Shown: positions 47,127 to 56,143 of the stretch, one piece after another
How positions within the stretch are numbered: position 1 is the stretch's first letter
Layout: each line of letters starts with the position of its first letter
DNA from: Paroceanicella profunda
Lineage (GTDB): Bacteria > Pseudomonadota > Alphaproteobacteria > Rhodobacterales > Rhodobacteraceae
Assembly (NCBI RefSeq): GCF_005887635.2
Contig: NZ_CP040824.1
Coordinates: 48,236-112,235, forward strand
Length of the DNA: 64,000 bases
Direction of reading: 5' to 3'
Notes under the pieces: generated by a model
What the model was told of the DNA's origin: nothing
Database searches by the model: none
The model's input: the letters and a program-made list of their open reading frames with translations, nothing else
Program-made: the position numbers and the translations under genes

Positions 47127-48188
47127 ATGGAACGAACCGCCCTCGTCGTCGGCGCCAGCGGCATCATCGGCAGCGCCACCGCGGCCCAACTGGTGGCGGA
47201 GGGCTGGCCGGTTGCCGGCCTCGCGCGCCGCCCGGTGCCCCGGCCCGGCGTGACCCCGGTCGCCGCCGACCTGCAGGACCCGGCCAGCCTCGCGGCGGCG
47301 CTCGGCGGCATGGCGCCCACGCACCTGTTCCTCACCACCTGGGCCCGGCAGGCCACCGAGGCCGAGAACATCCGTGTGAACGGCACGATGATCCGCAACC
47401 TGCTCGACGCGCTGCGCCCGGCCGGCAGCCTGCAGCATGTGGCCCTCGTCACCGGGCTGAAGCACTACCTCGGACCCTTCGAGGCCTATGGCAGGGGCGT
47501 GCTGCCCGAGACCCCGTTCCGCGAGACGCAGCCGCGCCTCGACGTGGAGAACTTCTACTACGCCCAGGAGGATGCCGTGTTCGAGGCCGCCGCCCGCGAC
47601 GGCTTCGGCTGGAGCGTGCACCGCCCGCACACCGTGATCGGCAAGGCGGTGGGCAACGCGATGAACATGGGCACCACCCTCGCGGTGCAGGCCAGCCTGT
47701 GCCGGGAAACCGGCCGGCCGTTCCTGTTCCCCGGCTCCGCCGCGCAATGGACCGGGCTCACCGACATGACCGACGCGCGCCAGCTTGCCCGCCACCTGCT
47801 CTGGGCCGCCACCACCCCGGCCGCGCGCGACCAGGCCTTCAACGTGGTGAACGGCGACGTGTTCCGCTGGAGCTGGATGTGGGAGCGGATCGCCGGCTGG
47901 TTCGGCATCGACCCGGTGCCCTTCGACGGCACCGTCCGCCCGCTGGAATCGCAGATGGCCGACGACGCCCCGCTCTGGCGCGAGATCGCCACGAAGCACG
48001 GCCTGGCGGAGCCCGAGCTGGCCCGCCTGGCCTCGCCCTGGCACACGGACGCGGACCTGGGCCGGCCCATCGAGGTGGTGACGGACATGTCCAAGAGCCG
48101 CCGCATGGGCTTCGCCGGCTATCAGGCCACCGATGACGCTTTCTTCGACCTGTTCACCCGCCTGCGCGCGGACCGGCTGATCCCCTGA
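47127..48188 (+). CDS. NAD(P)-dependent short-chain reductase, PRISE (progesterone 5-beta-reductase/iridoid synthase-like) family
   Basis: ATG 47127 follows AAGGAG. The 353-residue extended-SDR protein starts with the nucleotide-binding VVGASGIIGSATAAQL. Further PRISE-type features are VALVTGLKHYLGPFEAYG (family Lys), NFYYAQEDAVFEAA with the catalytic Tyr, and WSVHRPHTVIGKAVGNAMN. PRISE enzymes reduce activated C=C bonds of enones using NAD(P)H. The gene stands alone between gaps of 291 and 393 bp. The physiological substrate is unknown. Confidence 0.85.
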   Translation: MERTALVVGASGIIGSATAAQLVAEGWPVAGLARRPVPRPGVTPVAADLQDPASLAAALGGMAPTHLFLTTWARQATEAENIRVNGTMIRNLLDALRPAGSLQHVALVTGLKHYLGPFEAYGRGVLPETPFRETQPRLDVENFYYAQEDAVFEAAARDGFGWSVHRPHTVIGKAVGNAMNMGTTLAVQASLCRETGRPFLFPGSAAQWTGLTDMTDARQLARHLLWAATTPAARDQAFNVVNGDVFRWSWMWERIAGWFGIDPVPFDGTVRPLESQMADDAPLWREIATKHGLAEPELARLASPWHTDADLGRPIEVVTDMSKSRRMGFAGYQATDDAFFDLFTRLRADRLIP

Positions 48189-48581
48189 TCCGGTCCGTCC
48201 CGGCCGGGCATCTCGCAGCCCGTCGGGCGAGTCGGCGAGAAGGTCCGGACCTGCGCTCCTCCCACGCCCCGGGCCGCTGTCGCGCGGGGCCCCTGCGCCC
48301 TCGCGCGCTTCCCGCCGCACCGAACACGCAAAGGTGCGCGGGTCGTGAGAACGTCACGTTTCGCAGTGTGAACAGGGTGATAGCGGGCCGCTGCCGGGGC
48401 GGAGCCGCGCCCCGGGGCGAAATCGCCGCTGCGCGCGTGCGCGATGCCTGCTTTACTCCGCGGCCACCGCCGCAGCGCGGGCCCTGGCCGCACCGGTCGA
48501 AGGCGTGCCCCGCCCGGACCCGGCCCGGCCGGGGCGCACGACAGAAGGCCGGACACCCGGCCGGAGCCCGGAGACATCGAC
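48189..48581. other. Intergenic region, nothing recognised
   Basis: These 393 bp precede the PQQ-type dehydrogenase gene. A small inverted repeat (CGTGA/TCACG, around 48344-48358) is the only structure noticed. No gene was found. Confidence 0.35.
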
Positions 48582-49883
48582 ATGCTGGCGACCCACAGGG
48601 CGCTCTGCGCCATCACCCTCCTCCTCACCGCCTGCAGCGGCGCCGGCCGCGAAGGGGGCCCCATGGGCGTCGGGCCGGACCCGACCCTGCCCGAGCCGCG
48701 GACCAGCCTCGTGCCCACGCTCAACATCGCCCCGGCCACCGGCTGGCCCGAGGGCACCGCGCCGACCCCCGCCGAGGGCCTCACCGTACAGGCCTTCGCC
48801 ACCGGGCTGGACCATCCGCGCTGGCTCCACGTCCTGCCCAACGGCGACGTTCTGGTTGCGGAGAGCAACAAGCAGCCCGCCGCGCCCTCCGGCCTGCGCT
48901 CCCTCGTGGAGGAGCAGCTGATGGCCGCCGCCGGCGCCGGGAGCCCCAGCGCCGACCGCATCACCCTGCTGCGCGACGCGGACCATGACGGCATCGCCGA
49001 GACCCGCACCATCCTGCGCGACGGGCTCACCTCGCCCTTCGGCATGGCGCTGGTGGGCGACACGCTCTACGTGGCGGACACGGACGCGCTGCTGGCCTTC
49101 CCCTACACCGAGGGCGCCACGCGGATCGACGCGCCGGCCACGCAGGTCGTCGCGCTGCCCTCCGGGCCGCCGAACCGGCACTGGACCAAGGGGCTCACCG
49201 CCGGGCCGGACGGCCTGCTCTACGTCTCCATCGGTTCGAACAGCGACCACGGGGAGGGCGGCATGGCGGCGGAAGCCGGGCGCGCCGCGATCTGGCAGGT
49301 GGACCCGGCCGCGGCGTCCGCGCGCCCCTTCGCCACCGGGCTGCGCAACCCCGTGGGCCTCGGCTTCGAGCCCGACAGCGGCGCGCTCTGGGTCGTGGTG
49401 AACGAGCGCGACGAGCTGGGCGACGACCTGGTGCCCGACTATCTCACCTCCGTGCCCGACGGCGCGAACTTCGGCTGGCCCTGGCTCTACTACGGCACCC
49501 GTCCGGACCCGCGCGTGGACCAGGACGCCCCGGGCCGCGTGACCAGCGCCCGCATGCCGGATTATGCGCTGGGGTCACATGTCGCCCCGCTGGGCCTGAG
49601 CTTCGCGCAGGGTGCCCGGCTGGGCCCGCGCTTCGCGCAAGGCGCCTTCATCGGCGAGCACGGATCTTGGAACCGGCGCCCCGCCAGCGGCTACGCCGTG
49701 GTGTTCGTGCCCTTCGTCGACGGCCGGCCGGCGGGACACCCGGTCGACGTGCTCACCGGCTTCCGCTCACCGCAAGGTGACGCCCGGGGCCGCCCGGTCG
49801 GCGTCGCCGTCGCCGCCGACGGCGCGCTGCTGGTCGCCGACGACGTGGGCAACACCATCTGGCGGGTGACCGCCGCGAAGTAG
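48582..49883 (+). CDS. PQQ-dependent sugar (sorbosone-type) dehydrogenase, lipoprotein
   Basis: ATG 48582 starts a lipoprotein signal (LCAITLLLTACSG, lipobox LTAC with Cys18 or close to it). The 433-residue protein has a beta-propeller of the soluble glucose/sorbosone dehydrogenase type: GLDHPRWLHVLPNGDVLVAE, GLTSPFGMALVGDTLYVADT, HWTKGLTAGPDGLLYVSIGS, FATGLRNPVGLGFEP and GEHGSWNRRPASGY. Members oxidise aldoses or sorbosone in the periplasm with PQQ. No PQQ synthesis gene is in the window. It ends just before the 14-bp tandem repeat and the long hairpin. Confidence 0.88.
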   Translation: MLATHRALCAITLLLTACSGAGREGGPMGVGPDPTLPEPRTSLVPTLNIAPATGWPEGTAPTPAEGLTVQAFATGLDHPRWLHVLPNGDVLVAESNKQPAAPSGLRSLVEEQLMAAAGAGSPSADRITLLRDADHDGIAETRTILRDGLTSPFGMALVGDTLYVADTDALLAFPYTEGATRIDAPATQVVALPSGPPNRHWTKGLTAGPDGLLYVSIGSNSDHGEGGMAAEAGRAAIWQVDPAAASARPFATGLRNPVGLGFEPDSGALWVVVNERDELGDDLVPDYLTSVPDGANFGWPWLYYGTRPDPRVDQDAPGRVTSARMPDYALGSHVAPLGLSFAQGARLGPRFAQGAFIGEHGSWNRRPASGYAVVFVPFVDGRPAGHPVDVLTGFRSPQGDARGRPVGVAVAADGALLVADDVGNTIWRVTAAK

Positions 49884-49907
49884 CGGCCCGGCACCGGGGA
49901 TCCCCCC

Positions 49908-50055
49908 GCGCGGCCTGTCCTGCGCGGCCTGTGCTGCGCGGCCTGTGCTGCGCGGCCTGTGCTGCGCGGCCTGTGCTGCGCGGCCTGTGCTGCGCGGCCT
50001 GTGCTGCGCGGCCTGTGCTGCGCGGCCTGTGCTGCGCGGCCTGTGCTGCGCGGCC
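49908..50055. repeat. 14-bp tandem repeat (GCGCGGCCTGTGCT) x 10 plus partial copy
   Basis: Ten contiguous copies span 49908-50047, followed by an 8-nt partial copy. The first differs at one base (TCCT for TGCT) and the others are identical, implying recent expansion. It lies between the convergent sugar dehydrogenase and queE genes and runs into the long hairpin, whose left arm begins with the partial copy. ORFs across it give Leu-Cys-Ala repeats and are not considered genes. Confidence 0.95.
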
Positions 50056-50095
50056 ACCCTCGGGAGGGCCTGCAGCCCCCCGAGGGTGGCCGCGC
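50048..50095. terminator. Very long perfect hairpin between convergent genes
   Basis: The left arm 50048-50064 and right arm 50079-50095 are perfectly complementary over 17 bp. A bulged A (50065) and a further GGGC/GCCC 4-bp stem close on the loop CTGCA. Placed between the convergent sugar dehydrogenase and queE genes, it should terminate both transcripts. No T-tract is present. Confidence 0.8.
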
Positions 50096-50121
50096 AAGCA
50101 AGCGGAGGCGGGGGCGCCCGG

Positions 50122-50829
50122 TCAGACGCCCCGGCGGTTGCCCCAGATCAGGACGTGCAGTTGCGGCAGGATGCGGGGGGTGAACCAGCCGCGCCCGGTG
50201 GTGCGCTCCACCAGCCACAGAAGCCGGTCGGCCAGGGCCTGGGGGTCCACCGGCCGGTCCGGGTCCACCTCCGGGTTGCCGGGCTGAAGGTAGAGCGGCA
50301 GGCCGGGGTGGCGCGCGGCCGCGTCGCGGGCCCAGGCGAGGTCGGCCTCGTCGAAGATCACGATCTTCATCACGGTCTGCCCGGCGGGCGCCCCGGCCGC
50401 GACACAGGCGGCGAAGGCGTCCCAGTCCACCCGCTGGCCGCTGGAGGGCGGCTTCGGCGACAGGACCAGCGTGGCGAGATCGCCGAACCACGGGCGGGCC
50501 ACGGAGCCCTGCGTTTCGCAGGCGAAACGATAGCCCCGCGCCCGGCCGAGGGAGATCAGCGGGCCGAAATCCTGGATGGCCGGGTTGCCGCCGGAGAGCG
50601 ACACCGTGAGCGGCTGGCCGCCGGAGAGGCGTTCCACCTCGGCAAGGGCCGCGTCCGCCGTCATCGGTGCCCAGGTGCTGCGGAAGGCGCTGTCGACCGC
50701 ATGCAGGCTGTCACACCAGCTGCAGCGGTAGTCGCAGCCGCCGGCGCGCACGAACACCGTCGGCTCGCCGATCAGCGCGCCCTCGCCCTGGATGGTGGGG
50801 CCGAAGATCTCGGCGATGCGCAGGGTCAT
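50122..50829 (-). CDS. queE: 7-carboxy-7-deazaguanine synthase (radical SAM)
   Basis: ATG 50829 overlaps the queD stop by 4 bp. The 235-residue radical SAM enzyme has the CX3CX2C cluster motif [10 protein letters not shown] (Cys32, Cys36, Cys39), [20 protein letters not shown] at the start and [14 protein letters not shown] for SAM binding. It converts 6-carboxytetrahydropterin to 7-carboxy-7-deazaguanine, the third step to preQ0 and queuosine. It is the last gene of queC-queD-queE. Confidence 0.95.
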   Translation of the reverse strand: MTLRIAEIFGPTIQGEGALIGEPTVFVRAGGCDYRCSWCDSLHAVDSAFRSTWAPMTADAALAEVERLSGGQPLTVSLSGGNPAIQDFGPLISLGRARGYRFACETQGSVARPWFGDLATLVLSPKPPSSGQRVDWDAFAACVAAGAPAGQTVMKIVIFDEADLAWARDAAARHPGLPLYLQPGNPEVDPDRPVDPQALADRLLWLVERTTGRGWFTPRILPQLHVLIWGNRRGV

Positions 50830-51179
50830 GGCCGGTACTCGGCCCAGGTCTTCGGCGTTTCCGACACTTTCACCGCGGCGGTCTCCGGCCAGCGGGCCCG
50901 GCACCACTCGTAGAAGTGCAGAGCCAGGCGCTCGGCCGTCGAATGCCCGTCCAGCACGTCGGTGAGGTGCCGGTGGTCGAAGCGATCGTCGATATAGGCC
51001 TTCAGCGGCTTCAGGTCATGATAGTCACGCACGAATCCGTCGGCGGAAAGCTCCGCCGCCACCAGCTCCACCACCACGATGTAATTGTGCCCGTGCAGCC
51101 GGGCGCACTGGTGGTCGGGCGCCAGATGCGCGAGCTGGTGGGAGGCGGAGAAGTGGAATTCCTTTGAGATCCGGAACAT
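50826..51179 (-). CDS. queD: 6-carboxytetrahydropterin synthase
   Basis: The 117-residue protein starts at ATG 51179, which shares one base with the queC stop (TGATG). Zinc ligands are in [12 protein letters not shown] and [13 protein letters not shown], with the catalytic Cys in [10 protein letters not shown] and an Asp-His pair in DDRFDHRHL. It converts dihydroneopterin triphosphate to 6-carboxytetrahydropterin, the substrate of QueE. It is the middle gene of the operon. Confidence 0.95.
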   Translation of the reverse strand: MFRISKEFHFSASHQLAHLAPDHQCARLHGHNYIVVVELVAAELSADGFVRDYHDLKPLKAYIDDRFDHRHLTDVLDGHSTAERLALHFYEWCRARWPETAAVKVSETPKTWAEYRP

Positions 51180-51880
51180 CAGCGGCCCTCCCGGCCCGCG
51201 ACGGCGGCGATCCAGAACTCCGGGTCGTCGTAGACCGTCGGGTCCGCCACGCCGGCGATGTGGAAGGCCTCGCGCCGTTCCACGCAGGTGCCGCAGCGCC
51301 CGCAATGCCGCGCGCCGCCCTTGTAGCAGGACCAGGTCTCGGCGAAGGGCGTGCCGTGGCGCGCGCCTTCGGTGACGATATCGGCCTTGGTGCGGTGCAC
51401 GAAGGGGGTGGAGAGGCGCACGTCGGCATAGCCGTCCAGCGCCGCGCGCTGCATGCGATCGAAGGCCTCGGTGAAGGCGGGGCGGCAGTCGGGGTAGATG
51501 AAATGGTCGCCGCCGTGCACGGCGGTGGCCACCAGCGCATCCCCCTCCGCCGCCGCCACCCCGAAGGCGATGGCCAGCATGATGGCGTTGCGGTTGGGCA
51601 CCACGGTGATGCGCATGGTCTCTTCGGCGTAATGGCCGTCCGGCACGTCGATGTCATCGGTCAGCGCCGAGCCGGTGAGGGCGGCGCCGATGGCGCGCAT
51701 GTCGATGACGTGGTGCGGCACGCCCAGGCGCGTGGCGGTGGCGGCGGCGAAGCCCAGTTCCTTGGCGTGGCGCTGGCCGTAGTCGAAGGAGACCAGCCGC
51801 GAGAGCCGGCCCTCCGCCGCGACCATCTGCGCGAGCGAAACGGAATCGAGCCCGCCGGAGCAGACAACTGTCGTTTTCAT
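51179..51880 (-). CDS. queC: 7-cyano-7-deazaguanine (preQ0) synthase
   Basis: The 233-residue protein starts at ATG 51880. The ATP pyrophosphatase loop is SGGLDS (residues 8-13). The C-terminal zinc site is given by Cys residues in WSCYKGGARHCGRCGTCVER. QueC converts the carboxylate made by QueE to the nitrile preQ0 using ATP and ammonia. It is the first gene of queCDE; an 18-copy hexamer repeat lies about 180 bp upstream. No queF or folE is in the window, so preQ0 may serve queuosine through genes elsewhere or another 7-deazapurine use. Confidence 0.95.
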   Translation of the reverse strand: MKTTVVCSGGLDSVSLAQMVAAEGRLSRLVSFDYGQRHAKELGFAAATATRLGVPHHVIDMRAIGAALTGSALTDDIDVPDGHYAEETMRITVVPNRNAIMLAIAFGVAAAEGDALVATAVHGGDHFIYPDCRPAFTEAFDRMQRAALDGYADVRLSTPFVHRTKADIVTEGARHGTPFAETWSCYKGGARHCGRCGTCVERREAFHIAGVADPTVYDDPEFWIAAVAGREGR

Positions 51881-52061
51881 TCTGAACCCTTGTTTTGATG
51901 ACCGGGTAGGCTGCGACCGGTTGGGGAGGGCAGATACGCGCGTTCCGCCGCGGGTGCAACCGCTGTCCGCGCCGCCCCGGCCCCGAAGCCGCGGGGCAGG
52001 GCCACCCGGGGCGGCGCCGGGCCCGGGGTCTGCGCGTCAAGACGGGCGGGGCGGGGGCTTC

Positions 52062-52170
<109 letters not shown>

Positions 52171-52385
52171 AATTCGTGGAGAGTGTGGGGGGGGCGCGTC
52201 AAGGCGGGATCGCATCGCCGCCTCGGCTGGCCCTGCCCTTCGGATCCGGGGCCGGCGCGACGAGCGCCGCGGTGCAGGGCGCGCCTTACGCACTGGGCCC
52301 GAACGGGGCGGATGACGCGGCCCCGGAGCCCACCGGTTGACGGGCCGTGCCGCCCCGGCCGCAGGGGCCGGGCGGGCCGGGATAG

Positions 52386-52422
52386 CAGGGGCAGGGGCGC
52401 GGCGCCCGCGCTCCTGCCCCTG
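52386..52422 (-). terminator. Terminator hairpin after the RraA-like gene
   Basis: CAGGGGCAGG (52386-52395) pairs exactly with CCTGCCCCTG (52413-52422), and an inner GCGCG/CGCGC stem extends it after one mismatch. It begins 7 bases past the RraA stop in the direction of transcription, so it should end the minus-strand sugar-acid operon. Confidence 0.8.
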
Positions 52423-52428
52423 TCGGAT

Positions 52429-53139
52429 TCAGCGGTTCTGCGTCTTGCGCCAGGCCTCGAAGGCCTCGCGAGTCTCGTCCTTCGTGCAGGGGTAGAGGCC
52501 GATGATCCCGGCGCCGCCCTTCACCTGCTCGACGACGAAATCCTCGTAGACGGTCATCTCCGTCGCCTCGGCGGCCACCTCGTCGGCGATGCCGGCGGGG
52601 ATGACGATCACGCAATCCGCATCGCCCACGATGATGTCACCCGGGAACACCGGGGCATCGCCGCAGCCGATGGGCTCGTTGATGGCGATGGCCTCGTTGT
52701 TGGTGAGGTTGGTCGGCGAGGAGGGGCGGGTGTGATAGGCCGGCATCTCCAGCCCGGCGATGGTGGCCGCGTCGCGGAAGCCGCCATCGGTCACCACGCC
52801 GGCGCCGCCGCGCATCATCAGCCGGGTGACGAGAATGTCCCCGGCGGAGGCGGCATCGGCCTGCTTGCGGCTGTCCATCACCAGCACGTGGCCGGCGGGG
52901 CAGGTCTCGATGGCCACGCGCTGCGGGTGCTCGGGGTTGCGGAACACGGTGAGGCTGTTGCGGTCCTCGCGGGCGGGGATGTAGCGCAGGGTGAAGGCCG
53001 GGCCCACCATGTTGCGCCCCTTCCAGCCCAGCGGCTTCACGCCCTGGATCACCTGGTGGCGCAGGCCGCGCTTGAACAGGGCGGTGGCGAGGGTCGCCAC
53101 CGACACCTCCATCAGCATTTCGCGGGTAGCTTCATTCAT
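52429..53139 (-). CDS. RraA-family aldolase/demethylmenaquinone-methyltransferase-like protein
   Basis: ATG 53139 follows GAGGAG. The 236-residue protein has the RraA fold with [20 protein letters not shown] (the Gly-Gly-x-Arg-Asp substrate/metal site) and [18 protein letters not shown]. Family members include RNase E inhibitors and divalent-metal-dependent 4-hydroxy-4-methyl-2-oxoglutarate or 2-keto-3-deoxy sugar-acid aldolases. Its place in an operon with a DHDPS-family enzyme and an IlvD/Edd dehydratase favours an aldolase role in sugar-acid breakdown. Confidence 0.88.
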
Positions 53140-53226
53140 CGGATCGGTCTCCTCGGGTCGCCCGCGGGCGCGGCGCGCCCCGGGTCGGGTCCGGACGGGT
53201 GGCGGACGAACCGCCGGGACAGGCGG

Positions 53227-54126
53227 TCAGGCCAGCGCGCTGGCCTTCAGGAAAGCGTCGAGCCGGCCCTGCTGGGCGTCGGTGAGCGGCCAGGCCGAGG
53301 GCGGGCGCGTGGGGCCGCAATCCTGCCCCGTGGCCAGCAGCGCGGCCTTCACGCCGGTGACATTGGTGCCGTTGAGCTCTTCGGCGCGGATGTCCTCGAA
53401 GGCGCGCATGCCGGCGATGAGCGTGTTGGCGGAGGCGTAATCCCCCGCCTCCAGCGCCGCGTGGATGGCCACGGAACGCTCCGGCCAGACGTTGATCAGC
53501 CCGGAGGTGAAGCCCCGCGCCCCCACGGCGTAGAGCGGCGGGGCCCAGACCTCGGCGAGCCCGCCGACCCAGACGATGGAGGGGTCGCAGGCGGCCTTTG
53601 CCTCGGCGAGCTTCAGCGGGTTGGGCGTGGCCCATTTCACCCCGCGCACGCCGGGCAGGGCGCAGAGATCGGCGATGGCGCGGGTGCCGATCGCGTCGTT
53701 GCGCAAATACAGCATCACCGGCAGGCCGCCGCCGGCCTCGTGCACCGCCTGCACGTAGTCGAGCGTGCCGCGCGGCGAGACGAACGGGTCCGGCGGCTGG
53801 TGGATCATCAGGGCCGTCGCCCCCGCCTCGGCCGAGGCGCGGGCGAGGCGGCAGGCATCACGGATGCCGCGGCCCACGCCGGCCAGCACCGGGGCGCGGC
53901 CGTCCACCAGGGCCACCACCTCGCGGACCATGGTGCAGGCCTCCTCGGTGGTGAGGGCGTAGAACTCGCCGGTGTTTCCGTTGACCACCGGCATGTGCAC
54001 CCCGGCGGCCAGCGCGCGGTCGATGATCGGGGCGAGCCGCGCAGGCGCGATCTCGCCTTCCGCGTCATAGGGCGTCACGAGGATGCCGGAAATGCCGGTG
54101 AGGGCGGTGTCGAGGTCGAGCGCCAT
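53227..54126 (-). CDS. Dihydrodipicolinate synthase/N-acetylneuraminate lyase family enzyme
   Basis: ATG 54126 follows GGGAGG. The 299-residue TIM barrel has the Schiff-base Lys164 in [10 protein letters not shown], Tyr140 in VMLYLRND and the [10 protein letters not shown] loop. Family members cleave or dehydrate 2-keto-3-deoxy acids, or make dihydrodipicolinate. Next to an IlvD/Edd dehydratase it is most likely a 2-keto-3-deoxy sugar-acid aldolase or dehydratase rather than DapA. The gap to the dehydratase gene is 44 bp. Confidence 0.9.
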
Positions 54127-54170
54127 GGGGGCCTCCCTGCAGGTGGGCGTAGGGGCGGGTGAGCGGGGGG

Positions 54171-55913
54171 TCAGAAGATGTCGGGCTCGCCTGCGGCGGG
54201 GCCGAAGCCGCGTTCGAGATAGTCGAAGTCGCAGCCCTTGTCGGCCTGGGTGACATGTTGCGAGAACATCCAGCCCCAGCCCCGGGCGAAGCGCGGCTCG
54301 GGCGGCACGCGGGCTTCGCGACGGCGGGCGATCTCGGCCTCGTCCACCAGCATGTCGAGCCGACGCGCCGGCAGGTCCATGCGCACGATGTCGCCGGTCC
54401 TGAGCAGCGCCAGCGGCCCGCCGATATAGGCCTCGGGCGCCACATGCAGCACGCACGCGCCGTAGGATGTGCCCGACATCCGCGCGTCCGAAATCCGCAG
54501 CATGTCGCGATGTCCCTGCTTGATCAGCGCCTTGGGGATGGGGAGCATGCCCCATTCCGGCATGCCCGGCCCCCCCTGCGGCCCGGCGTTGCGCAGCACC
54601 AGCACGTGGTCGGGGGTGACCTCGAGGTTTTCGTCGTCGATGGCCTTCTTCATCTCCGGGTAGCTGTCGAACACCAGCGCCGGGCCCTCGTGCACGTGGA
54701 ACTTCGGGTCGCAGGCGGCGGGCTTGATCACCGCGCCGTCGGGGCAGAGGTTGCCGCGCAGCAGCGCCAGCGAGCCTTCGTGGTAGACCGGGTTGGAGAG
54801 CGGGCGGATCACGTCGTCATTGTAGACCACGGCGCCTTCGAGGTTCTCGCCCATGGTCTTTCCGGTGACGGTGAGGCAGGAGGTGTCGAGCCGCGCCTCC
54901 ATCTGCTTCATCAGCGCGCGCAGGCCGCCGGCGTAGAAGAAATCCTCCATCAGGTAGTCCTTGCCCGAGGGGCGGACATTGGCGATGAGCGGCGTCGTGC
55001 GGCCCAGCTCGTCGAGGTCGTCGAGGGTGAAGTCCACGCCCGCGCGCCGGGCCATGGCGATGAGATGGACCACCGCATTGGTGGAGCAGCCGGTGGCCAT
55101 GGCGATGATGGCGGCGTTGCGCACCGCGCCCGCCGTCACGATCCTGTCCGGGGTGAGGTCGGTCCAGACCATGTCGACGATGCGGCGGCCACACTCCGCG
55201 GACATGCGCTGATGCCCGGCATCGGCCGCCGGGATGGACGAGGCGCCGGGCAGGGTGAGGCCCATCGCGTCGGTGATCGCGGTCATGGTCGAGGCGGTGC
55301 CCATGGTCATGCAGGTGCCCACCGAGCGGGCGATGCCGCCCTGGATGCCCAGCCATTCGTCATCCGAGATGTTGCCGGCGCGGCGCTCGTCCCAGTATTT
55401 CCACGCGTCCGAGCCCGAGCCGAGGATGCGCCCGGCGTAATGCCCGCGCAGCATCGGGCCGGCGGGCAGGTAGATCATCGGCACGCCGGCGGTGAGCGCG
55501 CCCATCACCAGGCCGGGGGTGGTCTTGTCGCAGCCGCCCATCAGCACCACGCCGTCGAGCGGGTGCGAGCGGATCATCTCCTCCGTCTCCATCGCCAGCA
55601 TGTTGCGGTAGAGCATGGAGGTGGGCTTGGTGAAGCTCTCGTCCACCGAGAGCGAGGGCAGTTCCACCGGAAAGCCGCCCGCCTGCAGCACGCCGCGCTT
55701 CACGTCCTGCGCGCGCTCTCGGAAATGCCCGTGGCAGGAGTTCAGCTCCGACCAGGTGTTGAGGATGCCGATCACCGGCCTGTCGCGGAAATCCTCCTCG
55801 GCATAGCCGAGCTGCATCATGCGCGAACGGTGCCCGAAACTGCGCAGGTCATCGGGGCCGAACCAGCGCGCGGAACGCAGATCCTTCGGGCTTTTGCGGG
55901 TATTGGCGGCCAT
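54171..55913 (-). CDS. IlvD/Edd-family sugar-acid dehydratase
   Basis: ATG 55913 follows GGAGGAGAGG. The protein (580 residues) has Fe-S cysteines in MGGCDKTTPG and VGTCMTMGTAST, and a third candidate in ATGCSTNAVVH. The ILNTWSELNSCHGHF start and DARMSGTSYG near the end place it in the pentonate/hexonate subgroup (arabonate, xylonate, fuconate or galactonate dehydratases) rather than dihydroxyacid dehydratase. It forms a 2-keto-3-deoxy acid that the downstream enzymes could use. It is divergent from the TTT transporter and has a LacI-type operator in its promoter. Confidence 0.9.
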   Translation of the reverse strand: MAANTRKSPKDLRSARWFGPDDLRSFGHRSRMMQLGYAEEDFRDRPVIGILNTWSELNSCHGHFRERAQDVKRGVLQAGGFPVELPSLSVDESFTKPTSMLYRNMLAMETEEMIRSHPLDGVVLMGGCDKTTPGLVMGALTAGVPMIYLPAGPMLRGHYAGRILGSGSDAWKYWDERRAGNISDDEWLGIQGGIARSVGTCMTMGTASTMTAITDAMGLTLPGASSIPAADAGHQRMSAECGRRIVDMVWTDLTPDRIVTAGAVRNAAIIAMATGCSTNAVVHLIAMARRAGVDFTLDDLDELGRTTPLIANVRPSGKDYLMEDFFYAGGLRALMKQMEARLDTSCLTVTGKTMGENLEGAVVYNDDVIRPLSNPVYHEGSLALLRGNLCPDGAVIKPAACDPKFHVHEGPALVFDSYPEMKKAIDDENLEVTPDHVLVLRNAGPQGGPGMPEWGMLPIPKALIKQGHRDMLRISDARMSGTSYGACVLHVAPEAYIGGPLALLRTGDIVRMDLPARRLDMLVDEAEIARRREARVPPEPRFARGWGWMFSQHVTQADKGCDFDYLERGFGPAAGEPDIF

Positions 55914-55946
55914 TCGAGTTGCCTCTCCTCCGATATCTCTTGCTTC

Positions 55947-55977
55947 ATGTATGCGCAATCATCTGCCGGGATGTCAA
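55947..55977 (-). promoter_or_regulatory. Promoter and LacI-type operator for the sugar-acid operon
   Basis: On the minus strand TTGACA (complement of 55972-55977) is followed 18 bp later by CATACA. ATGTATGCGCAATCAT at 55947-55962 overlaps the -10 and matches the operator at 56056-56073 in its first ten bases. Binding here would block the dehydratase operon. Confidence 0.65.
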
Positions 55978-56024
55978 TCAGGCCATGCGAAATTATCGTC
56001 AGGACGCGGGGTGGCGGGGAATCC

Positions 56025-56073
56025 TTGACAGGCTTCGCCGGCCCGTGCTCTTGTCTATGTATGCGCTTACATA
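56025..56073 (+). promoter_or_regulatory. Promoter and LacI-type operator for the TTT transporter operon
   Basis: TTGACA lies at 56025-56030. TATGTATGCGCTTACATA at 56056-56073 is a palindrome with a single mismatched base pair and a central GCGC, close to the classical TGTAAGCGCTTACA LacI/GalR operator. The likely repressor is the LacI-family protein encoded at the end of the same operon. The -10 is not distinct. Confidence 0.75.
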
Positions 56074-56143
56074 AGGCGCCTCCGGACGGAGTGACGCCGG
56101 TTGCAATAACCAGCCGCGGGAGCGGTCGAAGGGAGGAAGAAGA

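Noticed and set aside
49908..50055. 14-bp repeat considered as a CRISPR-like array or a coding repeat
   Set aside because: Units are directly adjacent with no spacers, and translations give only Leu-Cys-Ala repeats without a start signal.
51881..52060. preQ1 riboswitch upstream of queC
   Set aside because: The leader was read for class I and II preQ1 patterns, including the A-rich 3' tail pseudoknot, and no match was seen.
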